The translations under genes were made by a program, and so were the position numbers. Source: Phaeodactylibacter xiamenensis (GTDB lineage Bacteria > Bacteroidota > Bacteroidia > Chitinophagales > Saprospiraceae). From it: 64,000 bases of DNA. The stretch is from contig NZ_JPOS01000090.1 of NCBI RefSeq assembly GCF_000759025.1, positions 352,875-416,874 on the forward strand. Direction: 5' to 3'. Below the pieces are notes generated by a model. The model had not been told where the DNA came from and ran no database searches. It saw only the letters and a list, made by a program, of their open reading frames with translations. Shown one piece after another: positions 8,701-16,451 of this stretch (position 1 is its first letter; the number at the start of each line of letters is the position of its first letter).

Positions 8701-11700
8701 TTGCCGGAAGTTATGCTCGACGGCACCAATTCTGACGAGGGCACCGGATTTAGCTTTGAATGGAGCTCAGCCGACATCAGCAACTTTGTCAGCGGCATAA
8801 ATACACTGATGCCTACAGTCAATGCCCCAGGCCTCTATCAGCTTGAGATTGAAAATGACAGTACCGGCTGCACCCGGATTGCTGAGGTGGAAGTATTGCA
8901 GGACACCCTCCCTCCAGTGGCTGATGCCGGAGCTGATACGCTCATTAACTGCTACCAACCCACTGTGTTAATCGGCAGCAACAGCAGCAGTGGGGGCGCA
9001 GATATACTTTATAGTTGGTCCGGGCCAACGGGAGGCATCTCTGGCCCTGCAAATGGACAATTCGCTGAAGTTACTGCCCAGGGCACCTACATCATTAACG
9101 TACGCAACACGACTACGGGCTGTGAGGCAGCAGATACCGTTTTTGTGGCAGCAGACTTCAGCTTCCCGGTTGCCAGCGCAGGCCCGGACCAGGAATTAGG
9201 CTGTGCCATTCCCGAAGTAACGCTAAACGGTACAGGCAGTACCACCCTCAACACTATTTTCGAATGGACAGGCCCATGCCTGTCTGGTGATGCTACCGCT
9301 CAGGACATTTCTGCTACCTGCGACGGGCTTTACATCCTGTCTGTTACCGATACCCTCAACGGCTGTACCGAAAGAGATACGGCCCTCGTAACCCGGGACC
9401 CACTGAGCCCTAATGCCATTCTACCGGACAGCATTGCACTGTCTTGCCTGGAAGGGACAGCCCTGCTTGATGCCACAGCCTCGGAAGGCGACACATTTAG
9501 CTGGTTTTTCAATGGGGTGCCGATATCGCCCGGAGGGCTTAGCTTCACGATTGATAGTGCAGGTATTTATACCTTAATCGCCAATAACGCCGCCGGCGAC
9601 TGCCCGGATACCGCTTCCGTGGTGGCTACCCTGGACTGCAGCCCTGCCCTCCAGATTGCGGCGCCCGATACACTGACTTGTGCTATTACCACCATTACGC
9701 TGGATGCAAGCGGTACGGAGTCCGGGCCCAACATCACCTACACCTGGCTTGCCCCGGCCCCTGATTGTATAGAATCCGGAGCAGCCACCCTACAGCCAAT
9801 CGTACGCTGCCCAGGCATTTATCAGCTTATTGCCACCAATACCACCTTCAGCCTCAGCGATACTCTAGCTGTTATTGTGCCTTCCAACACCCTGCCCCCC
9901 ATAGCGGAAGCAGGGCCGGGTGACACCCTGACCTGCCCGGAACCTACAACGATTCTAAGCGCTACCGGGTCAACCCTTGGGCCAGGCATTGGCTATACCT
10001 GGACCAAGCTGGACGATGAAACTTTTGTCAAAGACAGCTTCAGCATCTTCGTGAATGATGCCAGTACTTATTTCCTGACCGTGATCGACAGTACAAACGG
10101 CTGTTTCGCAGAAGACATCGTTGTCGTACAGCGCAGCAATAATCTGCCGGATATCAATTTCAGCTCTACGATCATTCCCTGTATGCAGGACTCTTTTTGG
10201 TTGCAGGCTTTTGTTGTACCACAGGGGCCACAGTACGTTTATGAATGGGAAGGCGGGATCATTCTGGATAGTGCGGATAGTGTTGCGGTATTACTGGACA
10301 CGGCGGGCGTAGTGCGTTTGACAGTCACCAACCCTGCCAATAACTGTTCCAGCTTCCGGGACGTGACTGTTATACAGCAGGAGTGCGTGCCCTGCCTGGA
10401 CAGTATCCCGGCAGATACCCTGACCTGTGCCGCTCCGCAAGTCACCCTCAGCGGTAGCTTTTGCGAGCCTTGTATTGGTTGTACCGTTGAATGGACTACC
10501 ATGAACGGGAATATACTCAGCGCCCCCGACAGCCTCTCCATTGTGGTGGACCAGCCGGGGCTGTATACCCTGAATGCGACCGATACCCTGGGTTTTTCTG
10601 CAAAAGTTACCGTTAATGTAGCTGAGTTTTCCAGTCCGCCTGAGCTAACCCTGAGCCCGAACCAGGAACTAAACTGCAAAGACACCCTGGCCACTCTGGC
10701 TGTCTCCGGGATGCCCGGCACTTCATTCACCTACCAATGGTCAAGTGAAAACGCACCACTGCCTGAAGCAGACACCCTCCCTTCCATTGTGGTCACTCAC
10801 CCCGGGCTTTTCTCCGTACTGGTTACCGATTTATCGACAGGCTGTGAAAATACTGGAGAGATCGAGGTTGTAGCCGATACCGTTCCCCCTTTAGCTGATG
10901 CCGGGCCTGCACAGGCCCTGACTTGTGAGCAACCTACTGTCACCCTCGATGGCAGCGGCTCTGCCTTTGGCAATGCCATACAATATGCTTGGAGTGGCCC
11001 TCCGGTAAACATCCCTGGCGGAACGACCTTCAACCCTTCCGTCAATACGCCAGGCTGGTATGAGCTTATGGTTACGGATACCACGACTGGCTGCACTAAT
11101 TTGGACAGTGTTTTCGTGAGCCAAAATACGGACCTGCCAGCAGTACCTTCCATTCCGGATACAGTGCTGACTTGTGCGTCGCCTTCTGTATTGCTACAGG
11201 GCAGTATTCCAAATAATACAGGTTATAGTTCCTGCTGGTACCGCCTGAATGCCAGCGGGGTGCCCACCGGCCCTTGCGTACCAACGCTTGATATTGATGT
11301 CAGCCTGCCAGGGCAATATGGGTTTGAAGTCCAAAACGACACCTCAGGATGCACCAGTATGGCAACAGTGATTGTAGACCTCGACACCCTCGCTCCGGCA
11401 TTGGAGGTAGCAGACACCTTATTGTTCCCCTGCAATAATGACAGCATTAGTATTACCGCAACCGCTACGCCGGCAGCATTGGTGACGTATCAATGGAGCA
11501 GCCCGGGCGGCCTGCCGGTACAGCAGCCGAATCAGGCTACTGCTACTGTTTTTCAGCCTGGCGTTTATCAGGTGCAGATTGAACGGGTAGACAATGGCTG
11601 CTCCACTGCACAGCTGGTCTGGGTGAACGCTGACGACCGGGTCCCTGAAGTTACTGCCGGGGCAGATACGATAATCACCTGCAACAACGACCCTGTACGG

Positions 11701-13422
11701 CTCAGTGTGGACCTTAATACGGATAGTGGGCAGAGCGACCTGCAATGGACAACTCCTAACGGGCAAATCTTATCCGGGCCCCAAACCGCTACTCCACAAA
11801 TAAGTGAGCCCGGTTGGTATTTTATATCCGTTACGGACCCGGAAAGCGGCTGTAGCGCAACAGACTCCACCTGGGTTGCCGATGGCCGCATCGCCCCAGA
11901 AGCAGCTCTAACCAACCCGGGATTGCTTACGCTCAATTGCGATGCAGACAGCCTTTTGCTTGATGCTACTGCCACCACTGGCGGCACAGGCGCTGGCTTT
12001 TCTTACGAATGGCGGCGCGGCGCTTTCAATACTATTGGCAGTACCGCTCAGCAATGGGTAGCGGAAGTCGGAAACTACCGGCTGCTCGTTCAGGATGAAG
12101 GCTCCGGTTGCCGGGACACACTGCTGTTTCAAGTCGACGGAGATTTCGAACCGCCTGTCGCTGACCTGACCACCCCAAACCGGCTCAACTGTACCGTCAC
12201 ATCCATTATGCTGGACGGTAGCGGGTCAGAAAGTGGTCCTAACCTGGTGTATACCTGGCTGGACAGCAATGACCTCGTGCTTGCTCAGGATACGCTGAGG
12301 CTGACCGTGAGCACGCCAGGCGCATACACCCTGCAAGTCACTAATGAGTCCAATGGCTGCTCATCCTTTGAAACAGTGGAAGTGGAAAGTGATGCAGACT
12401 TCCCGGAAATCAATATCGCAGTACCGGAACAGCTCAGCTGTAGCCGGACCAACGTCACGCTAAATGGCAGTGCTTCCACCGGCAACGGCCCCTTGCTCTT
12501 CAACTGGGCTGCGGAAGCGGGCGGCATACTGACAGGGCCTACCGGACAGCCCACTGCAACAGCTACCGCCGAAGGCTCGTACGTATTAAGCCTTACGGAT
12601 CAAAGCAATGGGTGTACAGTGGTGGATACGATAGAGGTCACCGCCTCCTCTCCCCTTATCACTGATGTCGACTGGCTGGCACAAAGCCCATCCTGCCCCG
12701 GGGACCGCGATGGCAACATCCTGCTGGATTCGGTAGCAGGGGGTACGCCACCTTTCCTATCGGGTATCAACGGAGGAGCGCTGTCCGCCGATAACGCCTT
12801 CGTCAATCTGGCAGCAGGCACCTACCCTATCCTGCTTGAGGATGCTAATGGCTGTCAGTGGGACTCAACGGTGACGATTATGGCCTCGAGTGGCATCGAT
12901 ATTGAACTTGGGCCAGATACCACCATACAGCTTGGGCAGCAAATCAGCCTTGCTGCGGTTGTGGAAACCGGGACGCCGGACTCTGTCTGGTGGTGGCCTG
13001 CCCCGGGCATTCAGGAAGGCTTGTCTTACACGGTAGCACCAATGCTAACTACTATTTATCAGGTTTGGGCAGTAGATGTGAATGGGTGCGTGGACCAGGC
13101 TGCTGTCACCGTGAAGGTACTTAAGGAAACACCCGTTTATGCGCCAACGGTGTTCTCACCCAATGGCGACAACATCAATGACCGTTTCCTGCTCTACAGC
13201 CGGGATGGGCTCGGTACGCTCGAAGTATTCCGGATTTTTGACCGATGGGGCAACCTCGTGCATCAAGCCAAAGATTGCCCGCTTAATGATGAAGCTTGTG
13301 GGTGGGACGGAACGTTCAGAGGAAGCGAGATGGATAGTGATGTCTTTACCTTCTATGCGGAAGTCAACCTCTCGGGTGGAGGCACCACCATTATTTCAGG
13401 TGATGTCCTCCTTTTACGGTAG
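5740..13422 (+). CDS. Giant secreted repeat protein, P-domain, ~22 Ig/PKD-like repeats, gliding-type T9SS CTD
   Basis: 2560 residues. Signal peptide 1-22 (LLSGTPLLFAQ). Residues about 30-185 resemble a proprotein-convertase P-domain (DNLVLTLTSPNGQSVTLIGP). Three repeats with GCDSLxxLDLTVLP follow (about 335-470). Then about 22 repeats of roughly 85-95 residues run from about 475 to 2300; each opens with an acidic Pro-rich turn, a Cys and LDGTGS-like text, then YxWSGP and a closing G-Y-L-V-x-N/D-x-xGC. A SprB-like unit comes next, and the end (TVFSPNGDNINDRF ... FRGSEM) is the gliding-motility-associated C-terminal sorting domain. Expected to be exported by T9SS and displayed or released as an adhesin. 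The paired Cys per repeat suggests one disulfide each. Confidence 0.9.
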   Translation: MRRTCFLFCLALLSGTPLLFAQPCGLTDTLGIAVNSSPTYTYEVFDIFNDDLNAVDQGICGIDIRFAHQYVDNLVLTLTSPNGQSVTLIGPDTDQQFEFTFGSIWDISFVPCLEVPDPDPGSLFGWDNNQTGNFSNLNFYNGSYYPFQGCLEDFNTGPANGIWTISIENTPSDYIGEITYFQIQFCDARGLDCCFAEGGNLFADDLLTCEGDTILDIDPLLAFDNGQTPDTAIYGYTYLLGQDGIFIDTTDHPDLTGFAPGSYQICGLSYQLEDLDSLPEPDGMLTLDSIRNNLTGLEPRFCGELSDSCVQVTIVPLPTTELIEDTICLGDSLVVGDTTLTSTGFYEIELLSFAGCDSLVQIDLTVLPPVETNLTDTLCPGQFIAIGPNIYNTTGIFRDTLPSTAGCDSIIILDLTVLPPNIVDTTVTICQGEGFSVGDSLLTEAGSYSFFLTSTQNCDSTLNIIVEVLAPNASIAPAFDLTCITTEVNLDGTASTPSEQLTYQWYATDGTPLSTNATQTVNLAGDYVLEVSQMSTDMTVCTDFDTLTVQIDTIPPTADAGPPDTLNCTQGQVSLGTLAVPNPDHTYFWFTPGGNITSDIFQPTAVANEPGDYFLVVTDIDNRCSDTSMTIVLEDQSLPVVSPGSDTVLSCLNPEILLDGSGSSTGDEFAYEWRDAAGNLIQNGTTLFPTVSQGGTYQLMVENTLTNCRDSATVEVNYDTIAPRITLPLPDTITCTQPTVGIAATVTGAGAAPTYNWTSLGGNILTDPAILNITVDVGALYSLTAENTLNGCRDTATVAVQEDVTVTNAVLATPDTLDCSQPSITLDGTGSSSGPDILYTWSGNPQPPVSTNGFNATIDAPGTYQLIVTNTANACADTAMVNVALDTLQPLSTAGPDRTLTCDSTLVTLDGTGSSTGPQYDYDWVEIFGTGLVDTSTLQATVASAGVYMLVVTDTRNSCFDTSFAIVNIDTLSPTAAIATPLRLNCILPEVMLDGTNSDEGTGFSFEWSSADISNFVSGINTLMPTVNAPGLYQLEIENDSTGCTRIAEVEVLQDTLPPVADAGADTLINCYQPTVLIGSNSSSGGADILYSWSGPTGGISGPANGQFAEVTAQGTYIINVRNTTTGCEAADTVFVAADFSFPVASAGPDQELGCAIPEVTLNGTGSTTLNTIFEWTGPCLSGDATAQDISATCDGLYILSVTDTLNGCTERDTALVTRDPLSPNAILPDSIALSCLEGTALLDATASEGDTFSWFFNGVPISPGGLSFTIDSAGIYTLIANNAAGDCPDTASVVATLDCSPALQIAAPDTLTCAITTITLDASGTESGPNITYTWLAPAPDCIESGAATLQPIVRCPGIYQLIATNTTFSLSDTLAVIVPSNTLPPIAEAGPGDTLTCPEPTTILSATGSTLGPGIGYTWTKLDDETFVKDSFSIFVNDASTYFLTVIDSTNGCFAEDIVVVQRSNNLPDINFSSTIIPCMQDSFWLQAFVVPQGPQYVYEWEGGIILDSADSVAVLLDTAGVVRLTVTNPANNCSSFRDVTVIQQECVPCLDSIPADTLTCAAPQVTLSGSFCEPCIGCTVEWTTMNGNILSAPDSLSIVVDQPGLYTLNATDTLGFSAKVTVNVAEFSSPPELTLSPNQELNCKDTLATLAVSGMPGTSFTYQWSSENAPLPEADTLPSIVVTHPGLFSVLVTDLSTGCENTGEIEVVADTVPPLADAGPAQALTCEQPTVTLDGSGSAFGNAIQYAWSGPPVNIPGGTTFNPSVNTPGWYELMVTDTTTGCTNLDSVFVSQNTDLPAVPSIPDTVLTCASPSVLLQGSIPNNTGYSSCWYRLNASGVPTGPCVPTLDIDVSLPGQYGFEVQNDTSGCTSMATVIVDLDTLAPALEVADTLLFPCNNDSISITATATPAALVTYQWSSPGGLPVQQPNQATATVFQPGVYQVQIERVDNGCSTAQLVWVNADDRVPEVTAGADTIITCNNDPVRLSVDLNTDSGQSDLQWTTPNGQILSGPQTATPQISEPGWYFISVTDPESGCSATDSTWVADGRIAPEAALTNPGLLTLNCDADSLLLDATATTGGTGAGFSYEWRRGAFNTIGSTAQQWVAEVGNYRLLVQDEGSGCRDTLLFQVDGDFEPPVADLTTPNRLNCTVTSIMLDGSGSESGPNLVYTWLDSNDLVLAQDTLRLTVSTPGAYTLQVTNESNGCSSFETVEVESDADFPEINIAVPEQLSCSRTNVTLNGSASTGNGPLLFNWAAEAGGILTGPTGQPTATATAEGSYVLSLTDQSNGCTVVDTIEVTASSPLITDVDWLAQSPSCPGDRDGNILLDSVAGGTPPFLSGINGGALSADNAFVNLAAGTYPILLEDANGCQWDSTVTIMASSGIDIELGPDTTIQLGQQISLAAVVETGTPDSVWWWPAPGIQEGLSYTVAPMLTTIYQVWAVDVNGCVDQAAVTVKVLKETPVYAPTVFSPNGDNINDRFLLYSRDGLGTLEVFRIFDRWGNLVHQAKDCPLNDEACGWDGTFRGSEMDSDVFTFYAEVNLSGGGTTIISGDVLLLR
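7160..12650 (+). repeat. Tandem Ig/PKD-like coding repeats
   Basis: About 22 divergent repeats within the giant secreted protein. They are clear at protein level (ADAGPxxTLTC...VTLDGSGS...YxWxG...GCxxxxxV) but quite different in DNA, so they are old duplications, not recent DNA-level expansions. Confidence 0.8.
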
Positions 13423-13424
13423 GT

Positions 13425-14054
13425 TTAAGCCAGCACTTTCACCAGCTCAACGATGCCGGTGATGATGTTCTGAATACCGATGGCCATGACCAGGAAGCCC
13501 ATGATGCGGCTTAGTGCGTTTAATCCGGCGACACCCAGTACCTTTTGCAAATAAGGGGAATACCGGAGTACACTATACACAATAGCGCCCATAGCTACCA
13601 CTACAGCTGAAATAACCAGTCTTGGCTCCCAGGTCGTATGCTCAGCCTGAATGCTGATCAGGTAAGAAATAGACCCCGGCCCTGAAAGCAGCGGCATCGC
13701 CATTGGGGAGAAGGAGATATCGTCTTTGGTCAGCGCTTCCTGTTTCACTTTTTTGTCGACCGCCCGCCCTTCGGCAAACTTTCCGCTCATGAGGGAGTAA
13801 CCGGACAGGAGAATGACCAATCCTCCGGCAATACGCATTGCATTGATGCTGATGCCAAAGAAGCTTAGAATAAGCGACCCGGCCAGGAAAAAAGTCAGCA
13901 GGATCAATGTAAAATAAAGGCTGGTATGCAAAGCCGTCTGCGTCCGTTCCTGTTTGGTGTAATGCGGAGTCATCCCCAGAAATACCGGAATCGCTCCAAG
14001 CGGATTTACCATGGAAAATAAGGACGCCAGCACTGCTAAAAACAGCTCTAACAT
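13425..14054 (-). CDS. MarC-family integral membrane protein
   Basis: 209 residues with six predicted membrane helices. The signature VNPLGAIPVFLGMTP near the N-terminus and MPLLSGPGSISYLI in the middle are characteristic of MarC (UPF0056). The family was once linked to multiple antibiotic resistance but its role is unsettled. I chose the ATG at 14054 (MLELFLAV) over a GTG 33 bases upstream because family members begin just before the first helix. It converges on the giant protein, ending 2 bases from its stop. Confidence 0.85.
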   Translation of the reverse strand: MLELFLAVLASLFSMVNPLGAIPVFLGMTPHYTKQERTQTALHTSLYFTLILLTFFLAGSLILSFFGISINAMRIAGGLVILLSGYSLMSGKFAEGRAVDKKVKQEALTKDDISFSPMAMPLLSGPGSISYLISIQAEHTTWEPRLVISAVVVAMGAIVYSVLRYSPYLQKVLGVAGLNALSRIMGFLVMAIGIQNIITGIVELVKVLA

Positions 14055-14259
14055 GATTGTGTATACTTTTTGGGTGGCAAAAACCACTCTTGTTTAAAAT
14101 TTAATTCCGAATCAAGCAAGATAAGTCCGAAAATCAAAATAATTGCCGGTTAAGCCGTACTTGAGTTTTCATATACACCTGTTGCCTTCTTAAAGTTTCC
14201 CCGGCAGCGTTAAATTTTTGAGTTTTTTCACCTGAAACAATGTTCATAAACAACAAAAA

Positions 14260-14283
14260 GGGGAGCAGAAAAGACTGCTCCCC
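14260..14283 (-). terminator. Minus-strand intrinsic terminator without an obvious gene
   Basis: Perfect 9-bp stem GGGGAGCAG/CTGCTCCCC with a 6-base loop. The T run follows on the minus strand (CTCCCCTTTTTG), so it terminates leftward transcription. The only things upstream of it on that strand are the hairpins and tiny ORF at 14310-14461. Confidence 0.75.
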
Positions 14284-14309
14284 AGAAAAACACCTAAAAC
14301 CCATATTCT

Positions 14310-14396
14310 TTACATGAAAAATTTCATGCCATATTTTAATTTGTTGCGGAATGTTGAGCCAATTGCAGTTTTCCTGCTAATTGGCTTCAACGTCAT
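14310..14396 (-). CDS. Possible 28-residue basic peptide
   Basis: ATG at 14396 is preceded by ACAAGGGGA, a good Shine-Dalgarno by local standards, and the frame runs 28 codons to TAA. The peptide begins MTLKPISRKTAIG and is rich in Lys and Arg, with a hydrophobic end (GMKFFM). The coding strand sits between a 60-base leader hairpin and a strong terminator, so a real small transcript is likely. Within the frame lies another hairpin (GCCAATT/AATTGGC, 14358-14385), so it may instead be a structured RNA with a chance ORF. Confidence 0.35.
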   Translation of the reverse strand: MTLKPISRKTAIGSTFRNKLKYGMKFFM

Positions 14397-14461
14397 TCCC
14401 CTTGTAATTGAACGGTTTTTTTTGCTCTGCGTTCAGAGAAAGATCACCGTTTTAGTTACAA
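14358..14461 (-). ncRNA. Candidate structured RNA or leader
   Basis: On the minus strand the RNA would fold into a rod: TTGTAA/TTACAA (14456-14461 with 14402-14407), AACGGT/ACCGTT (14446-14451 with 14411-14416) and CTCTG/CAGAG with a 4-base loop. A second stem-loop GCCAATT-a-GCAG/CTGC-AATTGGC (14358-14385) follows, then the terminator at 14260. The set makes a roughly 200-base unit. It could be an sRNA, a leader controlling the 28-codon ORF, or a divergent 6S-like RNA; no family is recognised. Confidence 0.4.
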
Positions 14462-14494
14462 CCCTTTAGACTGAAGGAAACAACAAAGTCACAC

Positions 14495-14527
14495 ATTTTT
14501 TTATTTTTTTATTTTTTTATTTTTTTT
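14495..14527 (+). repeat. Four tandem ATTTTTTT units
   Basis: Four copies of an A+T7 octamer (the last with one extra T) about 90 bases upstream of the PdxH-like start. Slippage could change spacing or an UP-like element. Confidence 0.8.
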
Positions 14528-14617
14528 ACGCAACCGTAAAAGTAAAACAAGTCTACCTTATTTGCAGTGATATCAATCACGAATTTTTACAATGCCGTCT
14601 CCAAAACAGTTTTTTCA

Positions 14618-15217
14618 ATGGAAAGATTTGACAATCCAGATAAATTCCTCCACGATGCCTGGCACCTGCTGATTAAAGCAGCGATTAAGCGGAAAGGCGA
14701 TTACCAGAAACCCAGCGTAGCCACTATTGACACTGATGGTTTTGCCCGTCAGCGCGTGATCGTATTGCGCGAAGTGGACTTGCAAAACCGGCAGCTTACC
14801 TTTTTCACGGATGCCCGCTCCCCAAAAGTGGGGGATCTTAGAAATCACCCCTATTTGTCTTGTCTCTTTTGGGATGAACGCAAAAAGGTCCAAATCCGAA
14901 TGAACGGAAAGACCATTCTGGAACAAGGTTCGGAAAGTTGCCGTCAGTACTGGGACCGGCTTCCGGTGCAGGGGCGGTCCAGCTATGCGGCACTTTCAGC
15001 CCCTGGCACGCCACAGAAAACAGATAATGTCCCCCTGCCCGATCATTGGCACGATGAGATGGACCTGCAGGAAACGGCCTACGCCTTTGAGCACTTTATG
15101 GTCATCAGGTCTCAGGTTTACAGAGCAGACCTTTTGCACTTGCACCACGAGGGGCACCAAAGGGCTAAGTTTAGCTATCAGGATGGCGCATGGGCTGGAA
15201 GTTGGGTGGCTCCCTGA
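14618..15217 (+). CDS. Pyridoxamine 5'-phosphate oxidase-family FMN protein
   Basis: 199 residues from ATG 14618 (MERFDNPDKFLHDAWHLL). The FMN-binding split-barrel signature is visible: PSVATIDTDGFARQRVIVLREVD, FFTDARSPKVGDL, then LSCLFWDERKKVQIRMNG. Catalytic PNPOx (PdxH) has an extra C-terminal region ending in RLxP; that is absent here (it ends AGSWVAP), so this is more likely one of the Alr4036-type relatives than the true PLP-synthesis enzyme. A GTG at 14567 would add 17 residues. Monocistronic. Confidence 0.75.
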   Translation: MERFDNPDKFLHDAWHLLIKAAIKRKGDYQKPSVATIDTDGFARQRVIVLREVDLQNRQLTFFTDARSPKVGDLRNHPYLSCLFWDERKKVQIRMNGKTILEQGSESCRQYWDRLPVQGRSSYAALSAPGTPQKTDNVPLPDHWHDEMDLQETAYAFEHFMVIRSQVYRADLLHLHHEGHQRAKFSYQDGAWAGSWVAP

Positions 15218-15269
15218 GGCTCATTCTTTTTTTCGATAGACCAGGAGATTACCGCTTGCAGGCCGCTGC

Positions 15270-16451
15270 TTAGCGTGCGGGGTCGAGACGAAGCGGTGCT
15301 TTCAGCCTTTTCTCATCCCGTATCAACTCCACCTCCACCAAATCTCCCGGTTCATACTTTTCAAGAATCAGGATCAGGTCGTTAGTAGATTTAACGGCTT
15401 CACCATCAATCCCAGTGATAATATCTCCCAGGACAATACTCCCATAACGGTCGCGCGTCGTTGGGCGGATACCGGCTTTTTCTGCACCACTGCCTTTGAT
15501 CACGTCAATAACGAGTGCGCCGTCCAATCCCAGACGCTCCACAATCTGCGGCCTGGCCAGCTCCACGCCCAGAGAGGGCCGCTTGAGCCGTCCAAACTCA
15601 ATGAGCTCCGGCACCACCCAGCTGACTACGTCGACTGGAATGGAGAAGCCAATCCCGGCTGAAGCACCGGAAGGGCTGTAAATCGCGGTATTCACTCCTA
15701 TAAGGCGGCCAGAGCTGTCCAGGAGCGGTCCTCCGGAGTTGCCAGGGTTGATGGCAGCGTCCGTTTGTATGACATCACGGATCGGAATTCCTGCTACGGA
15801 TTCTATTTCCCGGCCCAGCGCACTCACAATACCTGTGGTTAGGGTTTGGTCCAGTCCGAAGGGGTTGCCAATGGCATAAACCGACTGCCCAACCTGCAAA
15901 TTATCGGAAGTGCCAACCGGCATTGGCCGCAGGGTGTTCCGAGGCGCTTCGATACGCAATACGGCCAGGTCCTTCTCCGGAGCGACGCCAACCGGCACTG
16001 CTTCCCAGGTACTACGGTCAGCAAGGGTAACCGTAGCCCGGTCTGCACCTTGTATCACATGGTAATTGGTAATGATATGCCCTTTGTAGTCCCAAACGAA
16101 ACCCGAGCCACTGCCTCTCGGGATTTCAGTAATATTCCGGCTGAAGTAATCCCGCCGCACATTGGTGGTGGTAATGTAGCATACCGAAGGTGCTGCTTCT
16201 TCAAACAACCGGATATTGGCGCGCTCCTGGGGATTGAGCCCATTAGAGGCGGCAGGTTCACGAGTGGAGGGCAAGTTGGCCGTCGCGTCCGTTTCCGAAG
16301 CCTTAGGGTCAGAAGTTTCGGCTAATTCCTCCGATGGTGTTCCACCTGGCAAGTCAGCATCTGCCCGGGAAGTCCACGCAGCACCGGCAAAAAAACCGCA
16401 GCCAAGTAAAGCCAGCCAGATGAATAGGCTAAATCGATTGTTCATATCCAT
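15270..16451 (-). CDS. Periplasmic Deg/HtrA-type serine protease with PDZ domain
   Basis: 393 residues: N-terminal signal/anchor (LFIWLALLGCGFFAGAAW), a Ser/Thr/Pro-rich linker, a trypsin-like domain (about 85-290) and one C-terminal PDZ domain (about 295-390). The triad is complete: His in ITNYHVIQG, Asp in EKDLAVLRI, Ser in NPGNSGGPLLDS. The family degrades or refolds misfolded envelope proteins. Its ATG shares one base with the upstream stop (TAATG), so it is translationally coupled to the secreted protein before it. An alternative ATG lies two codons in. Confidence 0.9.
   Translation of the reverse strand: MDMNNRFSLFIWLALLGCGFFAGAAWTSRADADLPGGTPSEELAETSDPKASETDATANLPSTREPAASNGLNPQERANIRLFEEAAPSVCYITTTNVRRDYFSRNITEIPRGSGSGFVWDYKGHIITNYHVIQGADRATVTLADRSTWEAVPVGVAPEKDLAVLRIEAPRNTLRPMPVGTSDNLQVGQSVYAIGNPFGLDQTLTTGIVSALGREIESVAGIPIRDVIQTDAAINPGNSGGPLLDSSGRLIGVNTAIYSPSGASAGIGFSIPVDVVSWVVPELIEFGRLKRPSLGVELARPQIVERLGLDGALVIDVIKGSGAEKAGIRPTTRDRYGSIVLGDIITGIDGEAVKSTNDLILILEKYEPGDLVEVELIRDEKRLKAPLRLDPAR

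Larger units (their letters stand above)
14055..14617. other. Intergenic region holding structured minus-strand unit and T-rich octamers
   Basis: About 560 bases between divergent MarC and PdxH-like genes. It contains, on the minus strand, a long hairpin, a possible 28-codon ORF and a terminator (14260-14461), and on the plus strand four tandem ATTTTTTT units. These are listed separately. Confidence 0.6.

Noticed and set aside
5740..13422. CRISPR-like or DNA-level repeat array
   Set aside because: The repeats are protein-level and divergent in DNA; no identical short repeats with uniform spacers were seen.
14618..15217. True pyridoxamine phosphate oxidase (PdxH)
   Set aside because: The C-terminal RLxP-type segment of PdxH is absent; only the family-level FMN-binding fold is supported.
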